NCBI RefSeq assembly: GCF_902686445.1
Contig: NC_062223.1
Span: forward strand, 57,437,998 to 57,501,997
Reading direction: 5' to 3'
From: Sciurus carolinensis
Taxonomy: Eukaryota; Chordata; Mammalia; Rodentia; Sciuridae
DNA: 64,000 nt
Notes under the pieces: generated by a model
What the model saw: the letters and a program-made list of their open reading frames with translations, nothing else
The model's database searches: none
What the model was told of the DNA's origin: nothing
Shown here: in pieces, positions 9,306-20,239 of the stretch
Numbering within the stretch: position 1 is the stretch's first letter
Layout: each line of letters opens with the position of its first letter
Position numbers and translations under genes: made by a program

Positions 9306-9377
9306 TACCTCATCAAACCCTTCAGCTGAATCAGGTTTCTGAATCATAGGAAGAGGAAGGAAAGAGAAAATAAATTC

Positions 9378-9595
9378 GTACTTACTGAGCACTGACTAAA
9401 TGCCAAACACTGGTGAGGTGTTATATAGGCATTGTCTAAATCATATAATTCCTTTTAGAACATTATCCCATTTTCCAGATGAAAAACTGAGGCAAGCAAA
9501 TGTTAAGGTATCTTTTCCAGGGTCATACCATTTAAAAGTGGAAGAACTAGCATCTCAATACTCAGTCTACACCTCGTACTGTCTCCACTATTCCT
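9378..9595 (-). repeat. MIRb SINE, near full length
   Basis: 'cttactgagcactgactaaa', 'tgccaaacactggtgaggtg', 'ttccagatgaaaaactgagg' and 'agggtcataccatttaaaag' follow the reversed MIRb from end to end. It is a second MIR about 75 bases from the previous one, in the same orientation. Confidence 0.82.
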
Positions 9596-9614
9596 GCTCA
9601 TGAAAAACTTGGGA

Positions 9615-9900
9615 GGGCATCCTCTCTTCACTTCCAATCTACCCTATTTTTACTGCAGTATTATTTCCTTAAGATACAACTCAGGCTGTAGCACTCTCTT
9701 GCTCAAACACATTCTGTGGCTCCCAAGTGCAGAGAGAATAAAGACAAAATCACTTAATCTGGCTTCAGGCTGTTCTCAGTCTAGTTCCAAACACCCTTTC
9801 CACTGCTGATAATAATAATTCTTTTCAAGCACAAGCAGGCACCTCCCACAGCCTCCTGGCTCAGGCCAGCCTCCACACCATTACCAATCACTTTTTCTAA
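9615..9900 (+). repeat. L2 LINE, upstream part of 3' end
   Basis: 'ctcaaacacattctgtggct', 'gagagaataaagacaaaatc' and 'ggcttcaggctgttctcagt' match the L2 region that reads 'ctcaaaaccttcagtggctcc', 'aaataaagtccaaactc' and 'ctggccttcaaggccc'. Confidence 0.65.
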
Positions 9901-10780
9901 AATATGGGTTGATTCCACCACTCCTTTGTTCGACCATCTTAGGTGGCCCTGTGGAGACATCTGTCATATTTGCTACATCCATTGGCCTTGCTTCTGGTGA
10001 TAGAGGTGACTGTCCTCCACTCAGTCACCAGGCCTGACTGACTAGAGTATCACACCCCCTAGGCCATGGCGATCGGTTCAGGTATGGCCAAGTAACCAGA
10101 ACCAAGCCAGTCCCATCAGCGTAGAGCTAATCCTAGGACTCGAGCTTGGAGGACAGCATTGTTTGTTCTGGGGGCTGAGAATTTGAAGCCCGGGGCTGTT
10201 GGCAGCCACCTTGCTACCCCAGGGGAGACAGTATCTTAGAATGCAGCTCATGGAGGGAGAGATGCAAAAAGACAAGCTCTTAACGACACAGTATGTCACC
10301 CTTGGATCTAGTCTGGCCTGAAATATTCCCATAACCTGGACATTTCCATGATATTGGGCTTTCTGTGACTTTCCCTAGAAACCTCCTCTAAACAGGAAGC
10401 TGTTATGAGGCAGCTTGTGCTTGCCTTTAATGTACGATTCAGTCTCCTGAGGGACTAAGGACCTGCCTACCTACTGAGGCTCATATCCCCCTGTCCCCAC
10501 CCACAGTGGCGCAGACTGCTCTGAGGGACACATTCAGCTCTCCCTGTAGGGCTCATGCACTCCTGAACTTAGGGACACCAAGCCACTGGGTCAGGGTTTG
10601 AACCCATGCACATCTGACTCAGGGGTTGAGCTCATCACAGCTGTGAAGCACAGCCTCTCAGAGGAAGGAGGCGAGACTGGAAAGGCAGGTGAGAGACCAA
10701 GAAGCACCACATACCAGGAGGGGAGTCGGACTTCACTCTTCGCTTTCTGCGTGCAGAGAATGGGTTGAGGGTGTGGGTTC
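9901..10780. other. Single-copy stretch, nothing recognised
   Basis: There are no clear repeats. Minus-strand frames at 10078-10332 and 10591-10794 are short and carry no recognisable domain. Confidence 0.4.
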
Positions 10781-10784
10781 AGGA

Positions 10785-10925
10785 GCCAGAACATCCGGGT
10801 TCAAATTCTGACTTCACCTGTCGCTGACTGCAAGGTGCAGAAAGGTCATTCCATTGTGAGCATTAAATCACTTGTCAAAGATAAAGCACTGTGCCTGCAC
10901 AGAGCAGGCACCCTCTAGGTCTTAG
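10785..10925 (+). repeat. MIR SINE, degraded
   Basis: 'ggagccagaacatccgggtt', 'caaattctgacttcacctgt', 'gtgagcattaaatcacttgt' and 'gcactgtgcctgcacagagc' follow the MIR from 5' to 3', with the middle lost. Confidence 0.65.
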
Positions 10926-11755
10926 CACACATCACCACAAATGTGTAAGAGACAGGGAGCCACAGAATGTTCCTGAGCAAGTTCCTAAGTCACGTGCAGG
11001 GTGTTCCACAGGAATTGTTGTGTTTTGTGGGAATGTGTGACTTAGTTGCTGGAAGGCTCTGGCGAAGCCTGTGCACAGGTAGAGGATCTCCACCTAATGC
11101 TTCCTCTGTTCAGACCAGAGGTTCATGGAAAAGGGCCCTGGGACAGCTGCAGTTGACTGGCCCCTAGCGCATGCACAGCCTGTTCCCAGCTGTGACTGTC
11201 ACTGAGTTGACCCCCTCATGCACTTGATTCAGGAGCAGAGCATGAGCCACTCCTTGGATGGCAGGTCTGGGCACCAGGCCAACCAGTCACTGCTGGGCCC
11301 CTCTGCCACTGAGGCTGGCGCCTCCCACATGCTCTCCTCCAGATGGACTTATAGACTGGCAAGAGCAGGATGCCTGGCACACAGGTGCCAAGCCTGCCAC
11401 CAAACCATGAGTGGGATGATGGAGCAGATGGGGTCGAGAGGCTGGAAAAGTCAGGCGGCAGCAGGTGGGCCTGGAAGGGCGGACGCCGGCCCCCTTTGTC
11501 TCTCCAGCTCCCTGCACACCTGCTCACCATCCCCTGCCCAGACCCGCTCGGGTCTCATTCATTTCAGGTCTTTATTATTCTTTCCTGGGGGTAAGACATG
11601 AGTCAACAGGTCTGGAAGAGCCTCCATCACACATATCGACATCCTCACAGGCCTGCCCTGAAACTCGGTTATAAAATCTGTCTGCTTTTCTTCACGTTGT
11701 CACATCCCAGGGAGCCTCCCCGGTAGGGATGACTGGCCTTCCTCTCCCCTCGTCC
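10926..11755. other. GC-rich single-copy stretch
   Basis: No repeat is recognised. Frames of 66-127 codons are open on both strands and in several phases between 11200 and 11700, a sign of GC-rich non-coding DNA rather than one real exon. Confidence 0.4.
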
Positions 11756-11759
11756 CTTA

Positions 11760-12310
11760 GCAATTCATCCTCCAAATGGCAGCCCAAGTGACCTTTTAAA
11801 AATGCAAATCACAGGGTGCCATTCCCTGACCAAACCTCTTAAATAGCTTCCCCTCCAAATTAAAATGGAGCCTGAGCTCCTCACCACAGCCGACCAGGGC
11901 TCCAAGGTGGGGGCTTCTCCCACCTCCTCCACCGTGCTCCCCAGGGACCCTGACCGCATTCTCTCTCTCATCCTCACTAAGCGGCTTCTGCCCCAGGACA
12001 TCTGCACTTGGTCTTCCTTCTGTCTGACACGCGGGTCCCCAGGTCTCCATATGACCTGCTCCAGCTTGCTTCCAAGTCCCTTCCCAGAGATGCATCTCCT
12101 GAGCGCCCACCCTGCGTCTATGGCCTGACCCTATAGAAAACCCTGTTTTCCTACTCCTCGTTCTTATTTAAATTTTACTCATGATTTTTGTTCTCCCATT
12201 AGAATATAAATTCTACTGGAGAAGAGGCAGTGTCTGCCTCTCATCTTCCTTGTCCCCAGAGCCTTGAACATGGCCTGGTGCACAGTGGAAATGAAATAAA
12301 TAAATCAGTA
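11760..12310 (+). repeat. L2 LINE 3' end, about 550 bases
   Basis: Blocks in L2 order: 'ccaagtgaccttttaaaaat', 'tcacagggtgccattccctg', 'gcctgagctcctcaccacag', 'ggacatctgcacttggtctt', 'cattagaatataaattctac' and 'aacatggcctggtgcacagt', then 'gaaatgaaataaataaatca'. This is one of the longest L2 copies in the window. Confidence 0.85.
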
Positions 12311-12569
12311 CTTTTATATAAATGAAAGAACCTAATAAATCAAGCGATCCCTCCCTGCCTTGACCACACGTCACAGAGAAACACTCCTGAAGGTGGGAAG
12401 AGAAAGGGAATTTCACTACAGGACTGCCAGTCCACAAGGCTCCGGGGTCATCTCTTGTGCACCTCCCCATTCAGTGGCAAGATCACCTGTAAACCAAGGC
12501 TAGTTGCAGGGATGGGACCATTGAGCCAACCCAGGGGTCTGGGCCAGGGGCAGAGAAGGGGTGGGGCAG

Positions 12570-12690
12570 AGCCTGGGCTCTGGTATCGGACAGACCCAGG
12601 TTCAAAGTCTCTGACACTTCTACCTGGGAAGTTGGGACGTTATTGATTCATTCCTGAAGACTCACTTATTTCTTCTGTGAGGTGGGGGTA
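12570..12690 (+). repeat. MIR SINE, weak
   Basis: 'gctctggtatcggacagacc' and 'caggttcaaagtctctgaca' resemble the MIR 5' half; 'atttcttctgtgaggtgggg' resembles the core. Confidence 0.5.
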
Positions 12691-13335
12691 TTAGGAGTTA
12701 TATTCCAGGGTTGCTCCACACAGTAGAAGTCACCTACTAAGAGTCATTACAGTGATCTCACAAAGGTGCTTAAGGAGTACAGGAAACAGCACCTGCAGAC
12801 CTGGGCTTGACACCTGACTCAGAATAGGTGTTACAACCTGAGGATCACACTAGGGAATACCCCCCAAATGCCTGGTATATCACAGGAGATCTTTAAATGC
12901 ATGGTTTTACTTTCCTCTTCCCAGCAATCAAAGCAGAGCCTTCTAATCATTTTTTTCAGAGCAGAACCTCATCTGGCTGGAGGAATGAGTGGGCACAGTC
13001 CAAGTTGCATGAAGGACACCATCATACCTCCAAGGAGTCCAAACCCTGCAGAGCAGGGGCAGCCAGTGCTGCTGCCTGGTTTGGTTTCCCTCCCTCTGGC
13101 TCTGCAGGGATGGCCCCACCATGAATATGCATGCTCAGGCCTCAGCCACATCCAGAAGGAGGACTCTGCCTTCTGTAGGTGAAATGCCATGGCAACCAGG
13201 CAGGCCAAACTATTCCAGCCTTCTGATGCAATGGGTTCTGGTGCATTGCATAGGATGATCTCCCCAGCACAGACATTACCCTGGAAACCTGATTCCAGCA
13301 CAATGATTAAGGAACAAAGGAGGGAGGAGTTGTCA
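12691..13335. other. Single-copy stretch
   Basis: There is no recognised element. The 150-codon minus-strand frame at 12969-13421 runs into a MIR and faces overlapping plus-strand frames, so I treat it as chance. Confidence 0.4.
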
Positions 13336-13339
13336 GAGT

Positions 13340-13445
13340 CCTGAAAGGTGTGGGTTCTGATTTTAGCGTTTACTCTTGTCCTGGAGCATCTTCTGTAAAA
13401 TGGAATGGTAATAGTGCTCACTCATAGAGCGGCTCTGACTATATT
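13340..13445 (+). repeat. MIR SINE fragment
   Basis: 'gtgtgggttctgattttagc', 'atcttctgtaaaatggaatg' and 'gtaatagtgctcactcatag' match the MIR 5' part, core and 3' part. Confidence 0.7.
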
Positions 13446-13738
13446 AAACTATTCATTCAAGAAATCACATTCACTGAGGCCAGAAGTGCCAGGCATTATA
13501 CCTGGTACCTGCTCTTGCCTCATAGAAATTACATCAGAGTGGGAGAGAACATACTGCTAATGATACACAATTCATTTAATTTCAAGTGGCAAGTGCTATG
13601 AATGAAATTTTCAGAGTGCAATGAGAGTACAAAGTGGTCTAAAATGTGATCCTTCTGTCATTAAATGCTTTCTGAAGATCTACGAGGTACCACTTGTGGC
13701 TCTAGGAGGTAGGGACATGGCAGACATCATGTATCTCC
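13446..13738 (-). repeat. L2 LINE 3' end, minus strand
   Basis: Plus-strand 'attcattcaagaaatcacat', 'gaagtgccaggcattatacc' and 'cctcatagaaattacatcag' are the reverse complement of the L2 terminus. A second piece around 13680-13735 ('gaagatctacgaggtaccac', 'gggacatggcaga') repeats the same pattern. Confidence 0.7.
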
Positions 13739-13739
13739 T

Positions 13740-13937
13740 ATAGTGAATCCCATCTCCACTCTGCAAAGCCACTACAAATATTTAAAAATAGAAGCCAGAT
13801 CATATCACCCAAGTGCTGAATTTGTCAGTACCTTCCAATTATACTTGAGATCCAAACCGTCTGGCGGCTTACCCAGCCCTACCTGTCTTTCTGGCTCCTC
13901 TTGGGTCACTGTGCCCCTTACTCACTCTGCTCATGCC
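13740..13937 (+). repeat. L2 LINE, part 1 (split by a hAT element)
   Basis: 'gaagccagatcatatcaccc', 'ccttccaattatacttgaga', 'tccaaaccgtctggcggctt' and 'acccagccctacctgtcttt' follow the L2 order. It continues after the nested element at 14109. Confidence 0.8.
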
Positions 13938-14108
13938 CAGAGGTCCTCAGGCTCCAGTGTGTATGAGAATCACCTGGAGGGCTTCCTGGGCTCATTCCTG
14001 GAGCCTGTGACACAGTAAATCTGGGGTGGGGCCCAAGAATGTGTACCCTAACCTGCTCTTGGGTGCTGCTGATGTTTATGGGGCAGAAATCCACTTTGAG
14101 AGTTGCTG
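13938..14108 (-). mobile_element. MER20-like hAT element nested in L2
   Basis: 'cagaggtcctcaggctccag', 'tatgagaatcacctggaggg', 'aatctggggtggggcccaag' and 'actttgagagttgctg' follow the reversed MER20 consensus. The ends are CAGAGGTCCTCAG and GAGAGTTGCTG. I cannot confirm a target duplication. Confidence 0.78.
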
Positions 14109-14430
14109 TTTTAGTCCTGGGCCCTTCCTCTTGTTCCCTAAAGACACTAATGTCTGTCCCACCCCAGGACTTTTGTACATACTTCTCTCTGTTGGAATGT
14201 CCCCTACCTCCCACCTCTCCCCTGCCCAGCTCCTTCTCAAATCAATTGACCCTTTCTCAGGAACTTTGCCCTTAGCCACTGTGTCCTTCACTGTTACGTG
14301 TCCTATTAATTCCTGACCACAGTCCCTGACCTGTTCCCATCACTGTACCAGACCCCTCTCCTATAGGCTCCAAGAGGGAAGGACCAGGTCCACTTTATGG
14401 GCAGTTAATGGGCACTTTCGGAGTGAATGA
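14109..14430 (+). repeat. L2 LINE, part 2
   Basis: 'ccccaggacttttgtacata', 'tctctctgttggaatgtccc', 'aggctccaagagggaaggac' and 'gcagttaatgggcactttcg' continue the L2 begun at 13740, out to its terminus. Confidence 0.8.
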
Positions 14431-16010
14431 ACCTGTGAAGAAAGAGGATCCCTGCCCTCAGGATCTTCCAGTCTAAGATTCCCCACCTAAGAAGCCAGGT
14501 CCCGTTCACAACAGATGCCAAGTATCACCCTCCGACTCTCAGGTGCTGGGACTGAAGGTAATGTCCACCCTCCCTAAGCAGGAGCCACAGACGCTGTGTC
14601 CTCAGAGCTCACCCAAGACCTACTTTCTCGTCCAGCACTGAGGCAGCTGTTTGCAGCTGGCTTTGGACTTGCACCCGAGACCAGATGGAGAGCTTCCCTC
14701 TGCAGACACTCACCAGCTCCAGGTTCATCAAATCGACCCCACACTGTTGAAGGGGCACCTTGTGGAGACAGCCCTCCCTCCAGCTCCCTAGGTCCCTCTC
14801 TCTTCAGACCTGCGGTCTGACCCAGTCCTTCTCCCTTGGTGCACTGAATGACAACTCCTCTAGGGCCAGCAGTGTTGACTCCAAGTGGGGGTCAGTCCAG
14901 TGCCCCTTGTTTTCTTGGAGCCACCATATCTCCACGGGAAGAATCTGTCCCAGGCGGTGGCTGAGAAAAGTGTCTAAAATTACTCAAGAAGCCTATTCAG
15001 AGTCACAAATGGATGGGCGATTAATAACAAAAAATGAATATAATGGCCTCCCCCACATAAAGGAGTTCAATTAAGGCACAATGGTGACAAGAAGGCAGAC
15101 AGAAGGCTCCGGATGGGCTCTCTCCTCCCTTTTCTAAAGGGCTGACGCTGGCCTTGAGTGGGGACAAAACCTAAAGGAGTCATTTAAAAGGATAAATGGG
15201 CTCACGGTGAAGGGGTTGGGGAGGAAGAGAGAGCCGGCGGGACCTGAGGATCTGCAAAGAGCCTTGGCCTCTGCTCCAAGGCCAGGTCAGACTGCTTTCT
15301 GAGCCACTGCCTATTCAAGAGCCGCCCAGTGGGTCTCAGACAATGATAGGACATTTAGTCTGGGAGTTACTCATGCCAACTTGAGGAGCATTAAACCAGG
15401 GTTCAAGTGACGGCTGCAGACTGAGGGAAGCGGGTGTTGTCACAGCAGGCCAGCCTGGAGGGCGGGAAGGAATCATCTCTATGTGCTCTGTAGTGGACAG
15501 GGTTGTGACCAGTCCAGCTGGGAGGTGGAGCTCCCAGGGTGCCCTGAGGACAGGGGGACAGGGATCAGGCTGGAGTGCAAAGCGCCTTCTGGATTGAGTG
15601 AACGTGACCGGCCTGCTGGTGGGATTCACGTGGACGAGCTCCCAATTCAGACAAAGTCACTGGTTTTCCCAGATGACACCTTTAAAAATCCAGTTTAAGG
15701 TTAAAGCTCAATTTCCCTGAGTTGATCTGAATCTCAGAGTTCACCAGATCTCTGCTGGGGTCTCAGCTGACGCCCTCTGTAAGGACGCGAGCCCTTTCTG
15801 GGACCCAGTCCTGAGGCTTGCTTGTTCCCTGGGCCCCAGGCCCGCCCTGCCTTTTACTTTGTCATGACCTGCCATCAGTCAGACCCCAGTTAGGACACCT
15901 CTGCTGGACCAGGACGGGAGCACTGGGGCAGAGGGCACAGGAGACGCGGAGACACCGTGTCTGATGTCAAATTCAGCGGGGCACGGGGAGCCGTGAACAG
16001 TTGGCTGTGG
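14431..16010. other. Single-copy stretch
   Basis: I see no interspersed repeat of note. 14975-15090 has 'gcgattaataacaaaaaatg' and 'ttcaattaaggcacaatgg', AT-rich words that could belong to a conserved element. Frames at 14596-15074 and 15336-15698 overlap on both strands and are not accepted. Confidence 0.4.
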
Positions 16011-16014
16011 GTTA

Positions 16015-16145
16015 TGTAGTGCAGCAGTCACAACCCTGGGCTCTGTTGCCACACTGCCTGGGTTCAAGCCCCAGCTCTGGCACTTCCCAGTTGCACGGCT
16101 CTAGCTTCATGGGATATTGACCAAATCACTTGAATTCTCCATGCC
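16015..16145 (+). repeat. MIR 5' half, duplicate copy A
   Basis: 'atgtagtgcagcagtcacaa', 'cactgcctgggttcaagccc' and 'cagctctggcacttcccag' form a MIR 5' half ending in '...ccatgcc' where the LTR begins. Copy B of this piece lies at 16451-16557. Confidence 0.8.
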
Positions 16146-16449
16146 TATTAGGGTTTGGATCTGGTATGTTCCCCAAAGACTCATAAATTGAAGGCTTAAT
16201 CCCCAAGGCAGCAAGTCTCAGCAGTGGGACTTTGGGGAAGTAACTGGATCATGAGGGCTCTGACCGCATCAGTGAATTAATCAGTGGACTTTTGGGAGGT
16301 GGACACTGTAGGGGGCAAGGAACCTCCTGGATCTAGTAAGTAGGCCCCTGGGGTCACGACCTGGGAGGGACATTTGTACCCAGTCCTTCTCTTTCTGCTT
16401 CCACATGGTGTGCAGTTCTGCTCTATTTCTCCCTTCCACCTTGATGGAG
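16146..16449 (+). mobile_element. MaLR-type LTR, duplicate copy A (3' truncated)
   Basis: It begins TATTAGGGTTTGGATCTGG. The blocks 'gttccccaaagactcataaa', 'ttgaaggcttaatccccaag', 'ggatcatgagggctctgacc' and 'ctttctgcttccacatggtg' follow MST/THE1-like LTRs. It stops abruptly where a second MIR 5' half starts, so it is a partial LTR. Confidence 0.75.
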
Positions 16450-16450
16450 A

Positions 16451-16557
16451 CCCTGGTCTCTGGAGTCAGACTATGTGGGTTCAAGTCCCAGCTCTGACAC
16501 TTGCCAGCCACATGGCTCGGGCTTCATGTGATATCAACTGAATTACTTCTCTGTGCC
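16451..16557 (+). repeat. MIR 5' half, duplicate copy B
   Basis: 'ccctggtctctggagtcaga', 'tgtgggttcaagtcccagct' and 'acttgccagccacatggctc' align with 16034-16145 at an offset of about 415 bases, ending '...ctgtgcc'. Confidence 0.8.
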
Positions 16558-16800
16558 TGTTATGGTTTGGATCTGGAATGTTCCTCCAAAGCCTCATGTG
16601 TTGAAGGCTTAATCACCAATGCAGCACATGCTAATCCCACCAGCAAGCCCACCACTTTCACTTGCCACAGGCCTAAAAGCAATAGAACCATTCAAATTAT
16701 GTACAGAACTCTTTGGAACCATGAGCCAAAATAAATCTCTGTTATTTTGAGTTGATTTTCTCAGGTGATTTGTCACAGTGATGAGAAGCTACCTAACACA
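16558..16800 (+). mobile_element. MaLR-type LTR, duplicate copy B (internal deletion, intact 3' end)
   Basis: It begins TGTTATGGTTTGGATCTGG like copy A. After 'cagcaca' it jumps to the 3' half: 'ccacaggcctaaaagcaata', 'accatgagccaaaataaatc' (poly(A) signal) and 'gaagctacctaacaca'. The 5-base flanks GTGCC (16553-16557) and GTCCC (16801-16805) fit an LTR target duplication. Confidence 0.78.
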
Positions 16801-16920
16801 GTCCCCCAGTTACAAGAACTATAAAATGGGGATCTATCAAAGGGTTTTTCTGGATTGAGTTAATAGACATAAAAAGTTTTTGCATATAGAACCAGAATTT
16901 AAGTGCTTGCTATCTTACTG
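16801..16920 (+). repeat. MIR 3' half after the LTR
   Basis: 'gtcccccagttacaagaact', 'ataaaatggggatctatcaa' and 'ctggattgagttaatagaca' are the MIR core and 3' half, completing the element interrupted at 16557. Confidence 0.75.
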
Positions 16921-17079
16921 GTATTATCAAAGTAGAGATAGGGGTCTGTGGAAGAGGGAGGAACATTTCTTACCCAAACAGTGGACTGGGGAAGCAGGGA
17001 GGGGCTGAAGGAGAAACTGATCCTGGAGGAAGTGATGTCAATTTGGAAGGTGAAGGGCATCACTCACCATGGTCACCTC

Positions 17080-17175
17080 TCCAACTTCTGAGCTGTGTCT
17101 TCCTCATTTGTCTCCCTATCTCAGGGCCTAGGGAGGTACCTGCCACATAGCTGATATTCAGAAAATATCTAGAGC
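17080..17175 (+). repeat. L2 LINE 3' terminus, weak
   Basis: 'tatctcagggcctagggagg' and 'tacctgccacatagctgata', then 'ttcagaaaatatc', resemble the terminal 'agtgcctggcacatagtagg' and 'tcaataaatatt' block. Confidence 0.5.
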
Positions 17176-17489
17176 CTTAAATAAAATTTTTAGAAAGGAT
17201 TTCCTTAAATTCTCCTTAAGTTGACTGATTTTACAGGGCTGTGCACTTAGGCAAAAAGAGTAGAAGGGAAATGAATAGGAGGGAAACTTTGGCATTGGGG
17301 GCTATTTTTCAAACCTATCAGAACACATCAGATGGGCACTGCATGGACCACACAGTGAGATGACAGCACAGACTCCAAAGTCGTGAGGACACATCACATG
17401 GAGGCCCTGTGTCAGTTCTCTTCAGTAGTCCCATGCTCACTTAGGGTGGTCTGGACTACAGGGTCTGCTGGCCTGTCCTTGCCCACCAC

Positions 17490-17905
17490 AGCAGCTATTG
17501 CTCGCTCACTTTCTACCAGTCAGTCTCTTCTACTTCCAGGTTTCTGAATGTGCTTCATTCCTTCCTGCCTCAGGTCCTTTGCACAAGCTGTGGGGCCATT
17601 CCTTCTTCTAGAACTCTGTTTCTCTTCCCTGCTTTCCCTCTAGGAAACCCTCCCCCACATCTTCATCCTCAGCTAAAATATCCTCTGGCAGGCCAGCCTT
17701 TCAGGCCTACAAGCCAGGTCTTGCACTCGTGGTATCCTGAGTTTTCCTTTGCAACACCTAAGTCACCTGTATTTGATTTGCTATTTGCAAGATTGTTATT
17801 TTTAAATCTCTTTCTCTACGTCTAGATCGTAAGCTCCACTTCTGCATGTGTACAGCCAGCACAGAAGTAAGAATAAGTGTTCAGTAAGTATCTGCTGGAA
17901 GGGAA
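17490..17905 (+). repeat. L2 LINE 3' end
   Basis: 'cctgcctcaggtcctttgca', 'caagctgtggggccattcct', 'tctagatcgtaagctccact' and 'aataagtgttcagtaagtat' are the best match to the canonical L2 3' end in this window. Confidence 0.88.
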
Positions 17906-19420
17906 GGAGGGAGGAGGAAAGGGGAAGAGAGGATTTATGCCACCCAGAGAAAGGAGAAGAGGGATAGAGAGTTTGTGGGGATAACAGTTCCCCTTGGTGT
18001 CCAGGCTCTGTGCTGCCTGAGGGATAAGAGCAGCTGTCTAGGAATACCTTTGAGACATAGGGTGGAGCATGGGGAAGGCACAGGGAATGAGAGGAGGTAG
18101 GGACCATGCACAGCAGCCCCAGAACTCAGCTCTGGGACAGAGGCAGAGGGAAGGATCAGATGTGAATAAGGGGTGGACAGAGCCAGGGCTGTATTCTACG
18201 AACTTCTTGCATGTGCTATGCACCAAGGTGGAGTCAACTTGGGGAGAAGCAAAGCTCTATACTTCTCTAAAACGAGAAGGTAACTAGAGAAGGCCCTACT
18301 GGTTAGTGGCTGCCCCTATCAAATAGAAGCCTCTGATGCCCTCAGGGGATCAGATGCCCTCTACACCTTCTGATCATGACTCTACCTCATTCAGAAACTG
18401 GTACAGATCCTGCCTCACCATAGTGCTCAGGTGGTCACACACATGACCCTGTGCTTGAGAGGAGAATCCACACCCCTCAGTGAGAACTGCACACAACTGC
18501 GATTAGGCCAACACAGCAGCTGGGTTTCCTTGTGAATGATGAAGTTGCACAGGTTATTCAGGAAAATCTTGTTAATTCAAAACTCAGGAGACCGGACATT
18601 AATTCAAAAGTCAAAACAAGACTGAGAATGTGCTGGTTTCTGATATTTTTATTAATAGGGCATTTTTGTCAGCTGGGAAATAGCAAAGGTTCTGAATTAT
18701 GCACTGTTTGAATAAGCCATTAAAGGATTAGCAAAGGGTTTTTTTTTTTTTTTTTTTGCCATTTATGTTACAGGACATAACAAATGACTTCAGGGTTTAG
18801 CACCAGCGATGTGCCTGAGCTGGCTCTGGCCAGAAAAGGAAGGACTGAGCCACTTTCTTGCTACCAAATGGTACTTATTCCTCCAGGGCTGCGTGACTCA
18901 GAGGAGTTGGTTGTCGACACTGAGAAGAGGGGTAGAGAAGGGGACAGGTGGCACTGCAGCTCTGAATGCTGTTGATTACAGGTGACCTGCGACCACGCAG
19001 GAGCCCAGTCGTCCCAGGCTGCACAGCGACACTAGGTGCCTGGCAGCTCCCATGTGTTCTGCGGGGATTTTATGAAACCCACTATTCCACGTTGCTGAAG
19101 CGCCTCTGTAAGTGGCCCAGGGACTTCCAAACCCCCTGTGGAGGCCGTCATCCCACAGGTCTGCTTTTTCCATTCCGAACACTTAAGACAGTTTTGGTTT
19201 TTTGTTTTTTAAAATGAGGTCTCAGTGGTGAATTGGAAATGACCTAGTTTTCAGATCAGACTCCCTTCCTATCAAGCCTTTCCACAGGAAAGGGAATAGG
19301 GGATCCTTGCCCTTTGCTCTGGATGTCTGGTTCCTTCTCACCGGAACAGAATGAAGGTACCCGTCTACAAAGTGGAGGGCAGGATGTGAGAGTTTGCAGA
19401 AGGAAGGGGGGTGGGTGTCA
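17906..19420. other. Single-copy stretch
   Basis: There is no clear repeat apart from the poly(T) at 18739-18757. 18560-18735 holds 'cttgttaattcaaaact' and 'gacattaattcaaaagtc' plus 'tatttttattaatagggc', suggestive of a conserved AT-rich element. Reading frames at 17802-18287 and 18784-19217 are chance-like. Confidence 0.4.
18739..18757. repeat. Poly(T) tract
   Basis: There are nineteen consecutive T residues. I could not find a retro-element on the minus strand that would own it as a poly(A) tail. Confidence 0.9.
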
Positions 19421-19424
19421 TGGA

Positions 19425-19560
19425 GCCCACAGCTGTTTCCGGAGCACCAGCATTGTCTTGCTCTGGGCCAGGCCCTGGGGGCATGCAAGGCACTGTCATG
19501 GCCCAGCCCTGTCCTCAAGAGGCACACAGCTGGGTGGGGAAAGCAGATGTGGCTCCACAG
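19425..19560 (-). repeat. L2 LINE 3' end, minus strand
   Basis: 'ggagcaccagcattgtcttg', 'ctctgggccaggccctgggg' and 'cagccctgtcctcaagaggc' are the reversed L2 terminus (gagcgcctactatgtgcc..., ccaggcactg..., tccctgccctcatggagc). Confidence 0.6.
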
Positions 19561-20235
19561 AAGCACCCACCCTGTGCCTTGCCCTTCCCTGCCATTCACA
19601 CATGCACTCCACCTCTGTCCTTCCTTTGCCTCAAACAGGCCAAGGAGGTCAGTCCAGGGAGGTGCTGGAGTCCCAGGGCCCTCCCTGTGGGACTGGTACC
19701 AATGCATCCTGCCTGTGGCAGCTACTTCCTGGAACCTCTCAAACCAGGCCTCCGCATGCCCTGGAAGCCTCTCTTGGGAAGTGTTTCAAGAGCCCATACT
19801 CTGCCCGCCCCCCACACTTGTCTTTCCTCAGCACAAAGCCCAGCTGGGTCTAGCTCCCCAAACTGGGGACAAGTCCATGATGACTTCTCAGGTCCAGAAG
19901 CTGGGGCTGGGAGACGGGGGGTAGAGAGAACCAAAAATAATTGCTCAATTTCAGACTTGCTCAAGGCTAAGTGAATTTAATAATCCATAGATCATGTTAT
20001 ACAAATTGCATTTCACAGTTTGAAAAAAATAATCCCACACTGTGTGCAATCCTGGGTGGTTTATTTTACAAATAAATAACCATACTCCGAACAGCTCTGT
20101 TTTCTTAGCAATCACTCTTGGAGAGCAGATTGACTCTCTGGCTCCCCTCTCTTCCTCCCTCCTTCACACGCCATAATTTTACTACCAAAGAGGCTTTATT
20201 TATGAAACTAATTACTATGTGAACAAAAGAAAACA
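19561..20235. other. Single-copy stretch
   Basis: Three plus-strand frames (19314-19974) of 176-187 codons and a minus frame are open together. That is a composition effect, and no protein family is recognisable. The AT-rich part 19950-20090 ('tgcaatcctgggtggtttat') is unassigned. Confidence 0.4.
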
Positions 20236-20239
20236 CGGT

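Noticed and set aside
12969..13421. A 150-codon minus-strand frame
   Set aside because: It runs into a plus-strand MIR and overlaps two plus-strand frames.
18739..18757. Poly(A) tail of a minus-strand retro-element
   Set aside because: I found no SINE, LINE or transcript-like sequence next to the poly(T) and no target duplication.
19314..19974. Three plus-strand frames of 176-187 codons open at the same place
   Set aside because: All three phases and part of the minus strand are open together, which reflects GC-rich composition. A real exon would normally favour one phase.
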